Shown: in pieces, positions 54,841 to 61,949 of the stretch
Layout: every line of letters begins with the position of its first letter
Numbering within the stretch: the first letter of the stretch is position 1
Assembly (NCBI RefSeq): GCF_009177095.1
Contig: NZ_AP021861.1
Coordinates: forward strand, 1,736,001 to 1,800,000
Source of the DNA: Lacipirellula parvula
GTDB lineage: Bacteria; Planctomycetota; Planctomycetia; Pirellulales; Lacipirellulaceae
Length of the DNA stretch: 64,000 nt
Direction of reading: 5' to 3'
Made by a program: the position numbers and the translations under genes
Notes under the pieces: model-generated
What the model was told of the DNA's origin: nothing
The model's database searches: none
The model's input: only the letters and a program-made list of their open reading frames with translations

Positions 54841-54948
54841 CACCACCCGGATAGGCCGCATCCGGGTGCCCGTCACCACCACCCGGATACACACCCCTGT
54901 AAGGGGTGTATCCGGTGTGGGTGGTGATGACCCGGAACCACCCGGATA
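54816..54948. repeat. Iteron-like CCACCACCCGGATA repeats, candidate replication origin
   Basis: Direct copies of a CCACCACCCGGATA unit: 54816-54829 (one mismatch), 54829-54839 (short), 54840-54853, 54876-54889 and 54937-54948 (short). Inverted partial copies lie at 54859-54868 and 54909-54927. A central hairpin ACACCCCT-GTA-AGGGGTGT (54891-54909) divides the array. The array begins inside the 3' end of the ATPase gene. Iterons directly after a plasmid-type initiator/helicase gene are the classical arrangement of an origin; activity is not shown by sequence. Confidence 0.6.
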
Positions 54949-54980
54949 AATCGCGACCGTACCCGACTGACTTTCGAATC

Positions 54981-55202
54981 ATGAACACGTACCAGCTGAC
55001 ACTCGAAGCCAAGCCCCAGGCCGACGACCCCGACGGCGCGAGGCGCGTCCGCATGGCGCTGAAGCGTTTGCTGCGATCGTTCGGGTTGCGGTGCGTGAAG
55101 GTCGAGCCGGCAGTCCATCTGCGACTCGAACACGACGCAAAACGCCCCGAAACCAGCACGAAAGCACCTACCGACGGTCGCAATTCGGTGCAGTCTCAAT
55201 AA
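54981..55202 (+). CDS. Small unknown protein of the mobile element
   Basis: 73 residues from the ATG at 54981. MNTYQLTLEAKPQADDPDGA then RRVRMALKRLLRSFGLRCVK and a polar tail with DAKRPETSTKAPTDGR. Small basic alpha/beta proteins of this form are frequent in planctomycete mobile regions after the replication ATPase. No function can be given. No strong ribosome binding site is visible. Confidence 0.6.
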   Translation: MNTYQLTLEAKPQADDPDGARRVRMALKRLLRSFGLRCVKVEPAVHLRLEHDAKRPETSTKAPTDGRNSVQSQ

Positions 55203-55265
55203 CGAAATGGCAGGCAACGGCCTGTTTTGGCAGAGAATTCCCTGTTTTAGGAAGGTAATCAAGTC

Positions 55266-55739
55266 ATGGAAACCATCAGCAGTCAGACCGATGCGGAAGC
55301 CACAAGCAAGTACCGAGAACTCGTGCTAGGGATTGCCGAGAACGTTGAGCGATCAAGTGACGTGACTCTGCACATCCGGCGAGAGGGCGGTAGGAGCGAC
55401 GCGCAGTTCGCCGCAGATATCGATCTCGCAATCGCTCGTCGCAATCGCAGCAAGCAGTTCGCCGCCGTTGACTACACCAAGAAAGTGCAAGAGGCACAGG
55501 CGGCACTCTCAGAGGCGACAGAGCAGCGCCGCCTTGCGTTGGCTGCGTTAGAAGACTCACGCCAGGCAGCCGACAACGCGTCCTCGAAAGCAGATGAGTT
55601 GTTCGAGAAGCGCGAAGACTTGCTGGACGAACGGAATCGCGCGACGGCAGAGTTCACCAACTACATGACCGCTACTGCTTACGTTGGCGACGGCTCCGCC
55701 GATCCGTGCGATTGGCGCAACTTCCGGCTGAGCGAATAG
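55266..55739 (+). CDS. Coiled-coil protein of unknown function
   Basis: 157 residues; CTGTTTTAGGAAGG precedes the ATG. After a helical N-terminus (KYRELVLGIAENVERSSDV) comes a long charged Ala/Glu/Arg coiled coil (VQEAQAALSEATEQRRLALA to KREDLLDERNRATAEF). Its N-terminus resembles the start of the 266-residue protein at 56421 (Y-x-E-L-x(2)-A/G-I/M, then a D-I/L-x(6)-R-R block), so the two may be paralogues. No enzyme motif. Confidence 0.65.
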   Translation: METISSQTDAEATSKYRELVLGIAENVERSSDVTLHIRREGGRSDAQFAADIDLAIARRNRSKQFAAVDYTKKVQEAQAALSEATEQRRLALAALEDSRQAADNASSKADELFEKREDLLDERNRATAEFTNYMTATAYVGDGSADPCDWRNFRLSE

Positions 55740-55781
55740 TTCGCGAGCATTTCAAATCACCACCTCCAGCAATTGGCAACG

Positions 55782-56048
55782 ATGCAAGCAAATCAATTGG
55801 TTACCGAACTTCACCGGATGAGCACGCTCCTCGCGGAAGTCGCGCATCAAAATCGCCAGTTGTTGGCGGTCGTCGCCCCAATCCTTCGACAGCCGAGCTT
55901 GACGTTGGATGAGCTTTGTGGCGTCGAACACTTATTGATCTCGAACCGCGCCGCACGGGCTGCCGCCGACCGCACCGTAGATTTAGCGCTCGCTGAGTAC
56001 CGTAAGCAGTTTGGCGAGTATCGCCCTTCCCAAGCTTCGTTGAACTAA
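55782..56048 (+). CDS. Small helical unknown protein
   Basis: 88 residues from the ATG at 55782; a TTG three codons earlier is less likely. Predominantly helical: LVTELHRMSTLLAEVAHQNR, then LTLDELCGVEHLLISNRAAR. No family recognised. Part of the run of short same-strand genes between the candidate origin and the tape-measure-like gene. Confidence 0.55.
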   Translation: MQANQLVTELHRMSTLLAEVAHQNRQLLAVVAPILRQPSLTLDELCGVEHLLISNRAARAAADRTVDLALAEYRKQFGEYRPSQASLN

Positions 56049-56088
56049 TTCCGCCCCAACGCCTCCTTTTACTCACTACAGGATTTGA

Positions 56089-56367
56089 ATGATGACTAGC
56101 TATTCCGCTCGCACACGCCGTACCTCCCTTCGCACGCGCCAGGGCGTCCAGCGAATACTCCAAGGCAAGAGCACCGATGTGCCTGACGTGTTCGGCGATC
56201 AATCCCCACCGACGCTCTCCGACGTCCTCGAAACGCAGGAGGTAATCGAGCGTCGCCTTAACGAGATCGTGGACCTCGTGGAGTCGCGCCGCGGTGCTCG
56301 CCAAGTTTCCGACAAGCCGTTCGCCGCGACGAGCGACGATGTGCGTCGCATTCTCTGCAGCCGATAG
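56089..56367 (+). CDS. Small unknown protein
   Basis: 92 residues; two adjacent ATGs (56089, 56092). The N-terminus is basic (SARTRRTSLRTRQGVQRILQ) and the C-terminal half helical (VLETQEVIERRLNEIVDLVE). Possibly nucleic-acid binding, judging by the basic start, but no family is recognised. Confidence 0.5.
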   Translation: MMTSYSARTRRTSLRTRQGVQRILQGKSTDVPDVFGDQSPPTLSDVLETQEVIERRLNEIVDLVESRRGARQVSDKPFAATSDDVRRILCSR

Positions 56368-56420
56368 CCCACTAACAGCTTCTACTCTCATTCCTCAATC
56401 GATCTAGGACACGCCAAATC

Positions 56421-57221
56421 ATGAGTTCCACACTTACCAGCGAGCCCACTAACGCGGCCTTCGAGATACTTGATCGCGTCGATGCTGACGCCGAACGCCG
56501 CTACCAAGAACTAATCATCGCAATGGTCGACGGCTCTGACCTCAGCGGCTACCGCATGAGAGACGTGCTGTTCGACGCCAGTCGCGATCGTGATGATCTG
56601 CAACGCCATGTCGGCCAACTAACCGCTAGACGTAAGGCCGCGCAGCAGCTGGCCGAGGGCTGCGAACTGGAGCCGATTGTTCAAGATCTCCAGCAGAAGT
56701 TCGACATCGCCGTCGAAACGATCAGGCGGGTTGAGGCAGAGTACATTGCGAGGTTGCAGGAACTCTCTACCGCCGTCGATGCGGCGAGAAACCAGCTTGA
56801 AAACGTCAAGCATCGGCGAACGCACCTGATGAGTGGAACAGTGCATCTACTCATGGGCACGTTACTCCACTCCCGCAAGCGGGAGATCGAGCAAATGGGC
56901 AGTCTCGATTGCCGACTCGGGAACCAGCGGCATCAGTACCGGGCGCGTAAAGGCCAGCTCGACAAGCTCATCGAGCCTGCCCAGCAATCAGTCGACGACC
57001 TGCGAAACCGGGTTGAAGAGCTGGCCGGCGACGCCAGCGCCAGTGTGGCAGTCGCGAACATTTCGGCGCAGTTGGCCGAAGCTCAGGATCGGTTGAATGC
57101 ACTACTCGCAGAACGTGACGCAGGCGAACGCTGTCTCGCTCAGTACGACGAGCACCACGCCGCCTATGAGCAGGCGCAGCGTGAGGCGATGCAGGATTGG
57201 AAGGCGATGCAGTTCGACTGA
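56421..57221 (+). CDS. Long coiled-coil protein of unknown function
   Basis: 266 residues, almost entirely helical with heptad-like charged stretches (about 50-130 and 160-255; e.g. VETIRRVEAEYIARLQELST and ISAQLAEAQDRLNALLAERD). A less polar break around 135-148 (LMSGTVHLLMGTLL) could be a hinge or membrane-contact segment. The N-terminus (RRYQELIIAMVDGSDLSGY) resembles that of the 157-residue protein at 55266. No catalytic motif; a structural or scaffold role is inference. Confidence 0.65.
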   Translation: MSSTLTSEPTNAAFEILDRVDADAERRYQELIIAMVDGSDLSGYRMRDVLFDASRDRDDLQRHVGQLTARRKAAQQLAEGCELEPIVQDLQQKFDIAVETIRRVEAEYIARLQELSTAVDAARNQLENVKHRRTHLMSGTVHLLMGTLLHSRKREIEQMGSLDCRLGNQRHQYRARKGQLDKLIEPAQQSVDDLRNRVEELAGDASASVAVANISAQLAEAQDRLNALLAERDAGERCLAQYDEHHAAYEQAQREAMQDWKAMQFD

Positions 57222-57263
57222 TCTACAGCAGCGGCTCTCCATCCACGCCTTGAATAATCACAC

Positions 57264-57626
57264 ATGAAGAAATCACGAGACGAGATCGCACTGATTTTAG
57301 CCCTGGCAACCGGTTCGTCGGTTCGCGAGGCAGCTGCGCTGTCTGGATTCAGCGAGCGCACCGCGCACCGACGGATCGGCGAGCCAGGTTTCCAGCAGCG
57401 AGTATCGTCGACGCGTGATGAACTGTGGGGCAAGGCGGTCGGCAAGCTTGCCAGCGTCGCTGCGACGGCTGTCACGACCCTGGAGGAGTTGCTCGGGTGC
57501 GACGACGCGAAGGTCCGCTTGGGGGCTGCGCGGGCGATCCTGGCGGTTTCCCCGCAACTGAGAGAGTGCATTGAGCATGAACGACGTCTGACAGAATTGG
57601 AGGCCCAACATGCGGGCGAGAAGTAG
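57264..57626 (+). CDS. Helix-turn-helix protein, possibly terminase-small-subunit-like
   Basis: 120 residues. DEIALILALATGSSVREAAA, then LSGFSERTAHRRIGEPGFQQ, is a helix-turn-helix of the type seen in phage terminase small subunits and small DNA-binding proteins. The second half (AVTTLEELLGCDDAKVRLGA) resembles a HEAT-like helical pair. The C-terminus overlaps the next gene by 17 bases. No large terminase is present in the window, so a packaging role is unsupported. Confidence 0.6.
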   Translation: MKKSRDEIALILALATGSSVREAAALSGFSERTAHRRIGEPGFQQRVSSTRDELWGKAVGKLASVAATAVTTLEELLGCDDAKVRLGAARAILAVSPQLRECIEHERRLTELEAQHAGEK

Positions 57627-57870
57627 GACGAGGCTAGCGGCGATTAGCATGCGTCGTCGCGAAGCGACCCAATGCCTTGGACAGGAAGAGATTCGACGGC
57701 TGATGCTCGAGGTGGTCGCTAACGATCCGTCGCTGGTGGAATCGCGACTTCACGGAATTCAGACCACGGCCAGCGACGATCGCCTCCGCCGTTGCGTGAA
57801 GGAAGAGATTGACCGCCGCGGTGCGAGCCACCTGCTCCATTTCGTTGGAGGCGCGAATGCGATCAGCTAA
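57610..57870 (+). CDS. Small unknown protein overlapping its neighbours
   Basis: 86 residues, overlapping the gene before by 17 bases and the gene after by 14. The N-terminus is basic (MRARSRTRLAAISMRRREAT), the rest helical (EIRRLMLEVVANDPSLVESR). Tight overlaps on both sides are typical of phage-type operons. No family recognised. Confidence 0.5.
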   Translation: MRARSRTRLAAISMRRREATQCLGQEEIRRLMLEVVANDPSLVESRLHGIQTTASDDRLRRCVKEEIDRRGASHLLHFVGGANAIS

Positions 57871-58135
57871 TAAGAATCGACTGAAGGCGTTCGATGCAAA
57901 AGCTCCGACCGAAGATTGGAAGCGAATCGCCGGCCGCAAGATGCTGCACGTTGTTCTGTACGACGACAAGTTCGCAGAGATGGCCCGCAAGCCGCACATC
58001 GTCGGTACGCCGCCGGAAGACGCGGCGCGGTACGAAGCGGAGGCGACAGCCTACTTCGTCGACCTATGCCGGCAGCACGGCGAGCATCGTTACGCCGACT
58101 TAATTCTCGCCGAGTCGTCCAAGGACGCGAACTAG
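57857..58135 (+). CDS. Small unknown protein
   Basis: 92 residues from the ATG at 57857, which has GGAGG six bases upstream; the open frame continues upstream but without a good start. WKRIAGRKMLHVVLYDDKFA and YEAEATAYFVDLCRQHGEHR suggest a compact alpha/beta protein. No family recognised. Confidence 0.5.
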   Translation: MRSANKNRLKAFDAKAPTEDWKRIAGRKMLHVVLYDDKFAEMARKPHIVGTPPEDAARYEAEATAYFVDLCRQHGEHRYADLILAESSKDAN

Positions 58136-58208
58136 ACGACGAATCGCAAGACCCTGTAACCGCTTGCGCAAACACTTTACGCAACGCGCTGCACCAAGCG
58201 AGGCAATA

Positions 58209-58544
58209 ATGGCAAACGAATTCTCTGATTCCGAACTGTACGACCCCACGGTCGTTGCCCGTATCGCTGAGGGGATGGCGGAGCAAGCAGCCGCATGGGA
58301 GGCGCTTGCCAAGGAATGGCGGCGCTCATGCCCCGATGTAATTACGCCTGCGATGTTCGCAAAACTGTCAGTTGACTGTGTCAAAGCATTTGAGGGCGGT
58401 GCAGAGTTCATGCGAGTCGCATCTGAACACCTTACGAGGATTAACAATGTCCGGACCGATCGTCAGAGAGGGGAGAATCATCCTCGGCGTCGAGTTGGCG
58501 ATGCCCAAGCTCAACGCGTCGCCGATCAACAGCGCACTGGCTGA
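58209..58544 (+). CDS. Small unknown protein overlapping the tape-measure-like gene
   Basis: 111 residues from the ATG at 58209. The first ~78 residues are helical and protein-like (IAEGMAEQAAAWEALAKEWR). The last ~33 (TDRQRGENHPRRRVGDAQAQ) are read out of frame through the start of the next gene, an overlap of 98 bases. An earlier start at 58164 is possible. No family recognised. Confidence 0.5.
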   Translation: MANEFSDSELYDPTVVARIAEGMAEQAAAWEALAKEWRRSCPDVITPAMFAKLSVDCVKAFEGGAEFMRVASEHLTRINNVRTDRQRGENHPRRRVGDAQAQRVADQQRTG

Positions 58545-60084
58545 CCAGCAGAAATCTATCGCTAAAGCCGCGTCAGACGCCGCCACCGTCTCTCAGAAGG
58601 CTACTGCGGCGATCGGCACCCAGTCAGCGGCGGTCGAGAAGCAAGCGTCTGCATGGGACAAGAACGTTGATGCGTTGTCGAAGGCCGGGAAGGCTCAGCA
58701 GCAGACGAACGCTTGGATGAACGACGTTGACGCCGCCGTGAAGGAGGCAACCGATTCAATCGAAGCCAAGTCAGCGGCAGAGCAGGCTGCCAAGGATAAG
58801 GCGGAGAAGCTTGCGAAAGCGAACATCGAATTGGTCGACAGTTCGGTGAAGGCCGCCAAGGGAGCGATGCAAATGGCCCGCGGCTTCGCGTTGCTCGCCG
58901 GCTCCGAAGATGAGAGCATCGCTGCCGCGGTGAAACATGTCTTCTTCATCCAAGGGCTGTTGGACGTCGCTGACGGTGCGGTCAAAGTTCAAAAAGCGCT
59001 CGCGAAAGCGTATGCCGCGTCGGCTGCTGCGGCAGCAGCGTCGGCGGGGGCGACTAGTAGCCTTACGGTTGCGGTCAACGCGTTGAATATGACGGTCGCG
59101 AAGAATCCGTACCTGATCGTCGGCGCAGTGGCCTTATGGGCGGTGGTTGAGGTTTACAACGCGCTGACGACGTCCACCTCCGAAGCCGCAGCGGCAGAGC
59201 AACGATATCAAGACGCGATCAGCAAGTCAGTTGCTGACCGGGAAGCATACATCGAACAGCTGCGCATCATGAACGATGCTCAGCTTGAGCGGATCGGCTA
59301 CCTCGATACCGCGGCGCAGAAAGAAGAGGCGCTGAACAAAGCCCGTGGTCAAAACACGGGGGCGATTACAACCGGCGCGATCGACACGGCCCGCAGCGGC
59401 CGCTTCGATCCGGCTGAGAACGTCGCGATGCTTGAGGAAGCCGTGGCGGCTGTCGAGCACGAGAAGGCGGTCACCAAAGTGTTGCTGGACCTTGAGAAGG
59501 ACCAAGCCGAGGTGGCCGCGAAGAAGATCGACGACCAAATTCAGTTGATCGAGCTTCGCGAGCGAGAGCTGAAGCAATCGAAGGACGCCCTCAAAGCGGA
59601 AGAGGAAAAGAGCCGAGCGATCCGCGCTCAAATCGGCGCCCTCAACGGCGGCGAACAGGCACGCCTACGCAAGCTGCTCGAAGCGGCGAACAACGGCGAC
59701 CTAACCCGGCAGCAGGCTTTGCAGCTGCAGAAGCTCGGCGGGCAAGCCGGGCAGGACATCGCCGCGGTGTTCCTTGCCAAGCTCGACCAAGGGCTCGGCG
59801 CACTTGCTCAGAAGACGCGCGCGAAGGTCACGGGCGAGGACCCGATGGCAGTAGCGCAAGCCGAGATGCAGCGGCGCCGGCAAGCCGAGATGCAGGCGAC
59901 CGGCGGAAAGCCTCCGGAGCAAGCAATATCTGATCTCCAGCAAATGCGTCAGGACATTGAGCTTGAAGCCGACAACGTGTCGCGTGCCCTTACGAAAACG
60001 TTACGCGAACTAGTTGAGCGGATTCAGCGGCTAGAAACCGAGGCGAGCCAGCAGAGGCGAGCTGCTCGGCAGAACGGCAAGTGA
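58447..60084 (+). CDS. Tape-measure-like coiled-coil protein
   Basis: 545 residues from the ATG at 58447, chosen for the GAGG seven to eight bases upstream. Long Ala/Lys/Gln-rich helices (residues about 20-120) are followed by a hydrophobic region (about 190-245) with AAAAASAGATSSLTVAVNAL and AKNPYLIVGAVALWAVVEVY, then more coiled coil to the end. A hydrophobic core between alanine-rich helices, with the NP-(Y/I)-LIVGAVAL motif, is characteristic of phage tail tape-measure proteins, though this one is short. Without other tail genes nearby, a different role (e.g. an element-encoded membrane-spanning helical protein) is possible. Confidence 0.6.
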   Translation: MSGPIVREGRIILGVELAMPKLNASPINSALADQQKSIAKAASDAATVSQKATAAIGTQSAAVEKQASAWDKNVDALSKAGKAQQQTNAWMNDVDAAVKEATDSIEAKSAAEQAAKDKAEKLAKANIELVDSSVKAAKGAMQMARGFALLAGSEDESIAAAVKHVFFIQGLLDVADGAVKVQKALAKAYAASAAAAAASAGATSSLTVAVNALNMTVAKNPYLIVGAVALWAVVEVYNALTTSTSEAAAAEQRYQDAISKSVADREAYIEQLRIMNDAQLERIGYLDTAAQKEEALNKARGQNTGAITTGAIDTARSGRFDPAENVAMLEEAVAAVEHEKAVTKVLLDLEKDQAEVAAKKIDDQIQLIELRERELKQSKDALKAEEEKSRAIRAQIGALNGGEQARLRKLLEAANNGDLTRQQALQLQKLGGQAGQDIAAVFLAKLDQGLGALAQKTRAKVTGEDPMAVAQAEMQRRRQAEMQATGGKPPEQAISDLQQMRQDIELEADNVSRALTKTLRELVERIQRLETEASQQRRAARQNGK

Positions 60085-60156
60085 TAACCGACGCCTAGTC
60101 GGAGTTCTTTGACAATTTGACCCGCTCCGCCGGCGTTGCGAACCGCGCGGAGCACC

Positions 60157-60456
60157 CTACGGGGCTGAATGAGTGTTGCGCCGAGTGTTGGCCTCGATGT
60201 CGACGAGCAGAGCGATCGCCTCGATCGTCGCCATCGACCAGAGGTAGGCGACCGTCGCCCCAGCCGCAATCAGGATTCCGGTAATCAAACGCGACAACGC
60301 GATAGCCGGCAAGCTCCCCAAGAAGCTCAGTGCACTGAACATCATGAGCAGGACCGCGGCGAGAGCCAAAGCGAAGCTAACGTTGGTTGCAATTCGCAGC
60401 CAGTAGAGCAGCTGCTCTACGCGATTGTGACGTGCACTGTATGAGGTCGACGACAT
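60157..60456 (-). CDS. Small membrane protein
   Basis: 99 residues from the ATG at 60456, which has AGGAG seven bases upstream; the frame continues to 60522. Two or three hydrophobic segments: NVSFALALAAVLLMMFSALS, SLPAIALSRLITGILIAAGA and a third ending in LWSMATIEAIALLVDI. It is on the opposite strand to the genes around it and convergent with the tape-measure-like gene. No family recognised; holins have similar size and topology, but that is only a possibility. Confidence 0.55.
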   Translation of the reverse strand: MSSTSYSARHNRVEQLLYWLRIATNVSFALALAAVLLMMFSALSFLGSLPAIALSRLITGILIAAGATVAYLWSMATIEAIALLVDIEANTRRNTHSAP

Positions 60457-60850
60457 GCGAGGGCTCCTGGCCGTAGTAATGGGAGATCGAATTGACTCCA
60501 ACTCCGCCATCTTACTTCCCATCCGAGCACTGAGAACGGGAGTCGCAGCGTTAATTTAGTCTTTCATGGACTGGAACTGTGTGATTGCTTGCCCTGCTTT
60601 AGAGCCTCCGTGTAAATGGCCGGTCCCGCCGCGCTGCGGTAATAGGGGCAGCAAACGTCACGCATCATCTGCAGCGAACCTGCTCCACGGGCGTCGGTTC
60701 CTGCGCGACGCTTCCACTGATTGAATAATCGGATATACTTTGCCCCGTCCGGAAATCGAGAGCTAGCCTGTGCTTGTCGTTGTGCGTTACACTTTCGTCG
60801 TTCTTAGTGGAGCGATCACCCCCCCCAAAAAAAATGACCGAGGTATTTGA
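60457..60850. other. Divergent region between small membrane protein and sigma-like gene
   Basis: 394 bases. It contains a TATACT hexamer at 60734-60739 with a weak -35-like CTTCCA 17 bases earlier, and a run of eight C and eight A (60819-60834) directly upstream of the sigma-like gene. No gene seen apart from a 19-codon frame starting at 60834. Confidence 0.45.
60711..60739 (+). promoter_or_regulatory. Possible sigma-70-type promoter for the sigma-like gene pair
   Basis: TATACT at 60734-60739 is five of six to TATAAT; CTTCCA at 60711-60716 is three of six to TTGACA, with 17 bases between. It lies about 110 bases before the GTG start at 60851. Weak evidence. Confidence 0.3.
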
Positions 60851-61339
60851 GTGGAACTCAGCGATCTTAAACGCCTCAGTAAGCACGAGGTGACGGACCT
60901 ACTGCGCGAACTAAGCTTTCGCGAGCGAGAAGTACTCAGACTACTTGGAGGCGTCTCCGACGGTTACGAATACACCCTCGATGAGGTTGCGCACATATTC
61001 GGTATTGATGCTGAATCAATTCAAACTATTGCGAATCGCGCCTGGGTGAAACTTCAGCAGGGGAGTTTATTAAGGGACTCTGTGACCGGCAGCATCGATG
61101 TTAGCACAGGGCGTGTTCAGGTCAGTGGTGTCGCTGTGATCGGAGAGGCGCGTTCAGATGGAGTCGAGGTAACTCTCGCCCTGCCGGAGTTTGCTGACGA
61201 TGAAGCAATCGTAGATACACTCGTGGATCTGTATCGCGCATTAAACGATATGCACGTCGCCGCTGGCGGGGGCGGACTGAAGGTCGACGAAGGGCAATCA
61301 CTCGCGGGCATGCTTTCCGTAGAGGGGGTGCCGCAATGA
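60851..61339 (+). CDS. Sigma-70 region 4-like protein with unknown C-terminal domain
   Basis: 162 residues from a GTG start with GAGG seven bases upstream. Residues about 14-70 (LRELSFREREVLRLLGGVSD, YTLDEVAHIFGIDAESIQTI, ANRAWVKLQ) match sigma-70 region 4, the -35-binding helix-turn-helix. There is no region 2, so it cannot act as a complete sigma factor; it may act as an anti-sigma-like or promoter-binding sensor. Residues about 75-160 form a separate beta/alpha domain (VQVSGVAVIGEARSDGVEVT, TLVDLYRALNDMHVAAGGGG) that I cannot name. The stop overlaps the next ATG (ATGA), so the two genes form a pair. Confidence 0.75.
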   Translation: MELSDLKRLSKHEVTDLLRELSFREREVLRLLGGVSDGYEYTLDEVAHIFGIDAESIQTIANRAWVKLQQGSLLRDSVTGSIDVSTGRVQVSGVAVIGEARSDGVEVTLALPEFADDEAIVDTLVDLYRALNDMHVAAGGGGLKVDEGQSLAGMLSVEGVPQ

Positions 61340-61824
61340 GCAACGAGATCGAGGAAGGCAAGGAGTCCATCAAACTGACGCTGACCGAGCGGTCCCCCAC
61401 TCCGCGTCCAGGTGTTATCGAGACGATGCTTGAAGACCTGCGCCAGGCAATGCCAGGGATGCTGAGCGACCTTGGAGGAAGCGGCCGGATGTGGGCTCGT
61501 GGCAAGTCAGAGCAAGAAGTTGCTCGAGCAAAAGAGATTGTCAGTCAAGCTATTGAGCGAATCGGCAAGCTTTCGCTCGAAGAGCAAGACCAGATACATC
61601 GGCACGGCATAGAGCGAGAGAAGCACGACGCAGAGATGGAGCGAGCGAGGGTGGCGTGTTACCTCGAATCGCTTGATCGGGTCATTGCCATAGCGCAGCG
61701 ACTTACGGAGATGGGAGCAGAGGTCGATATACAGGCGCTCATTGCTGGCGTCTCCTCAGCCGGCGGCTGGGCAAAGATTGGGCAGATAGCCGCATCGCTA
61801 GAAGTGAAGCCGACTGATGAATAG
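61336..61824 (+). CDS. Unknown partner of the sigma-like protein
   Basis: 162 residues, coupled to the gene before by ATGA. An N-terminal polar stretch (EGKESIKLTLTERSPTPRPG) precedes a helical body with a long charged helix (EIVSQAIERIGKLSLEEQDQ to REKHDAEMERARVACYLESL) and a C-terminal small-residue helix (IQALIAGVSSAGGWAKIGQI). No enzyme motif and no family recognised. It is convergent with the AlbA_2 gene, 125 bases away. Confidence 0.6.
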   Translation: MSNEIEEGKESIKLTLTERSPTPRPGVIETMLEDLRQAMPGMLSDLGGSGRMWARGKSEQEVARAKEIVSQAIERIGKLSLEEQDQIHRHGIEREKHDAEMERARVACYLESLDRVIAIAQRLTEMGAEVDIQALIAGVSSAGGWAKIGQIAASLEVKPTDE

Positions 61825-61949
61825 CGACGATCACGCCAACCAGTCCTATGTGGACTAAAACTGCCATCCGCAAAGTGAGCGGGGCCAACTGTTTCCGACC
61901 GAGCGCGGCGATCCACGTAGTAAGATCCGGTGCAACTTTTATCGACCGC

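Noticed and set aside
60834-60893. ATG at 60834 as the start of the sigma-like gene
   Set aside because: It is in another frame and stops after 19 codons; the GTG at 60851 has the ribosome binding site and the family-like sequence.
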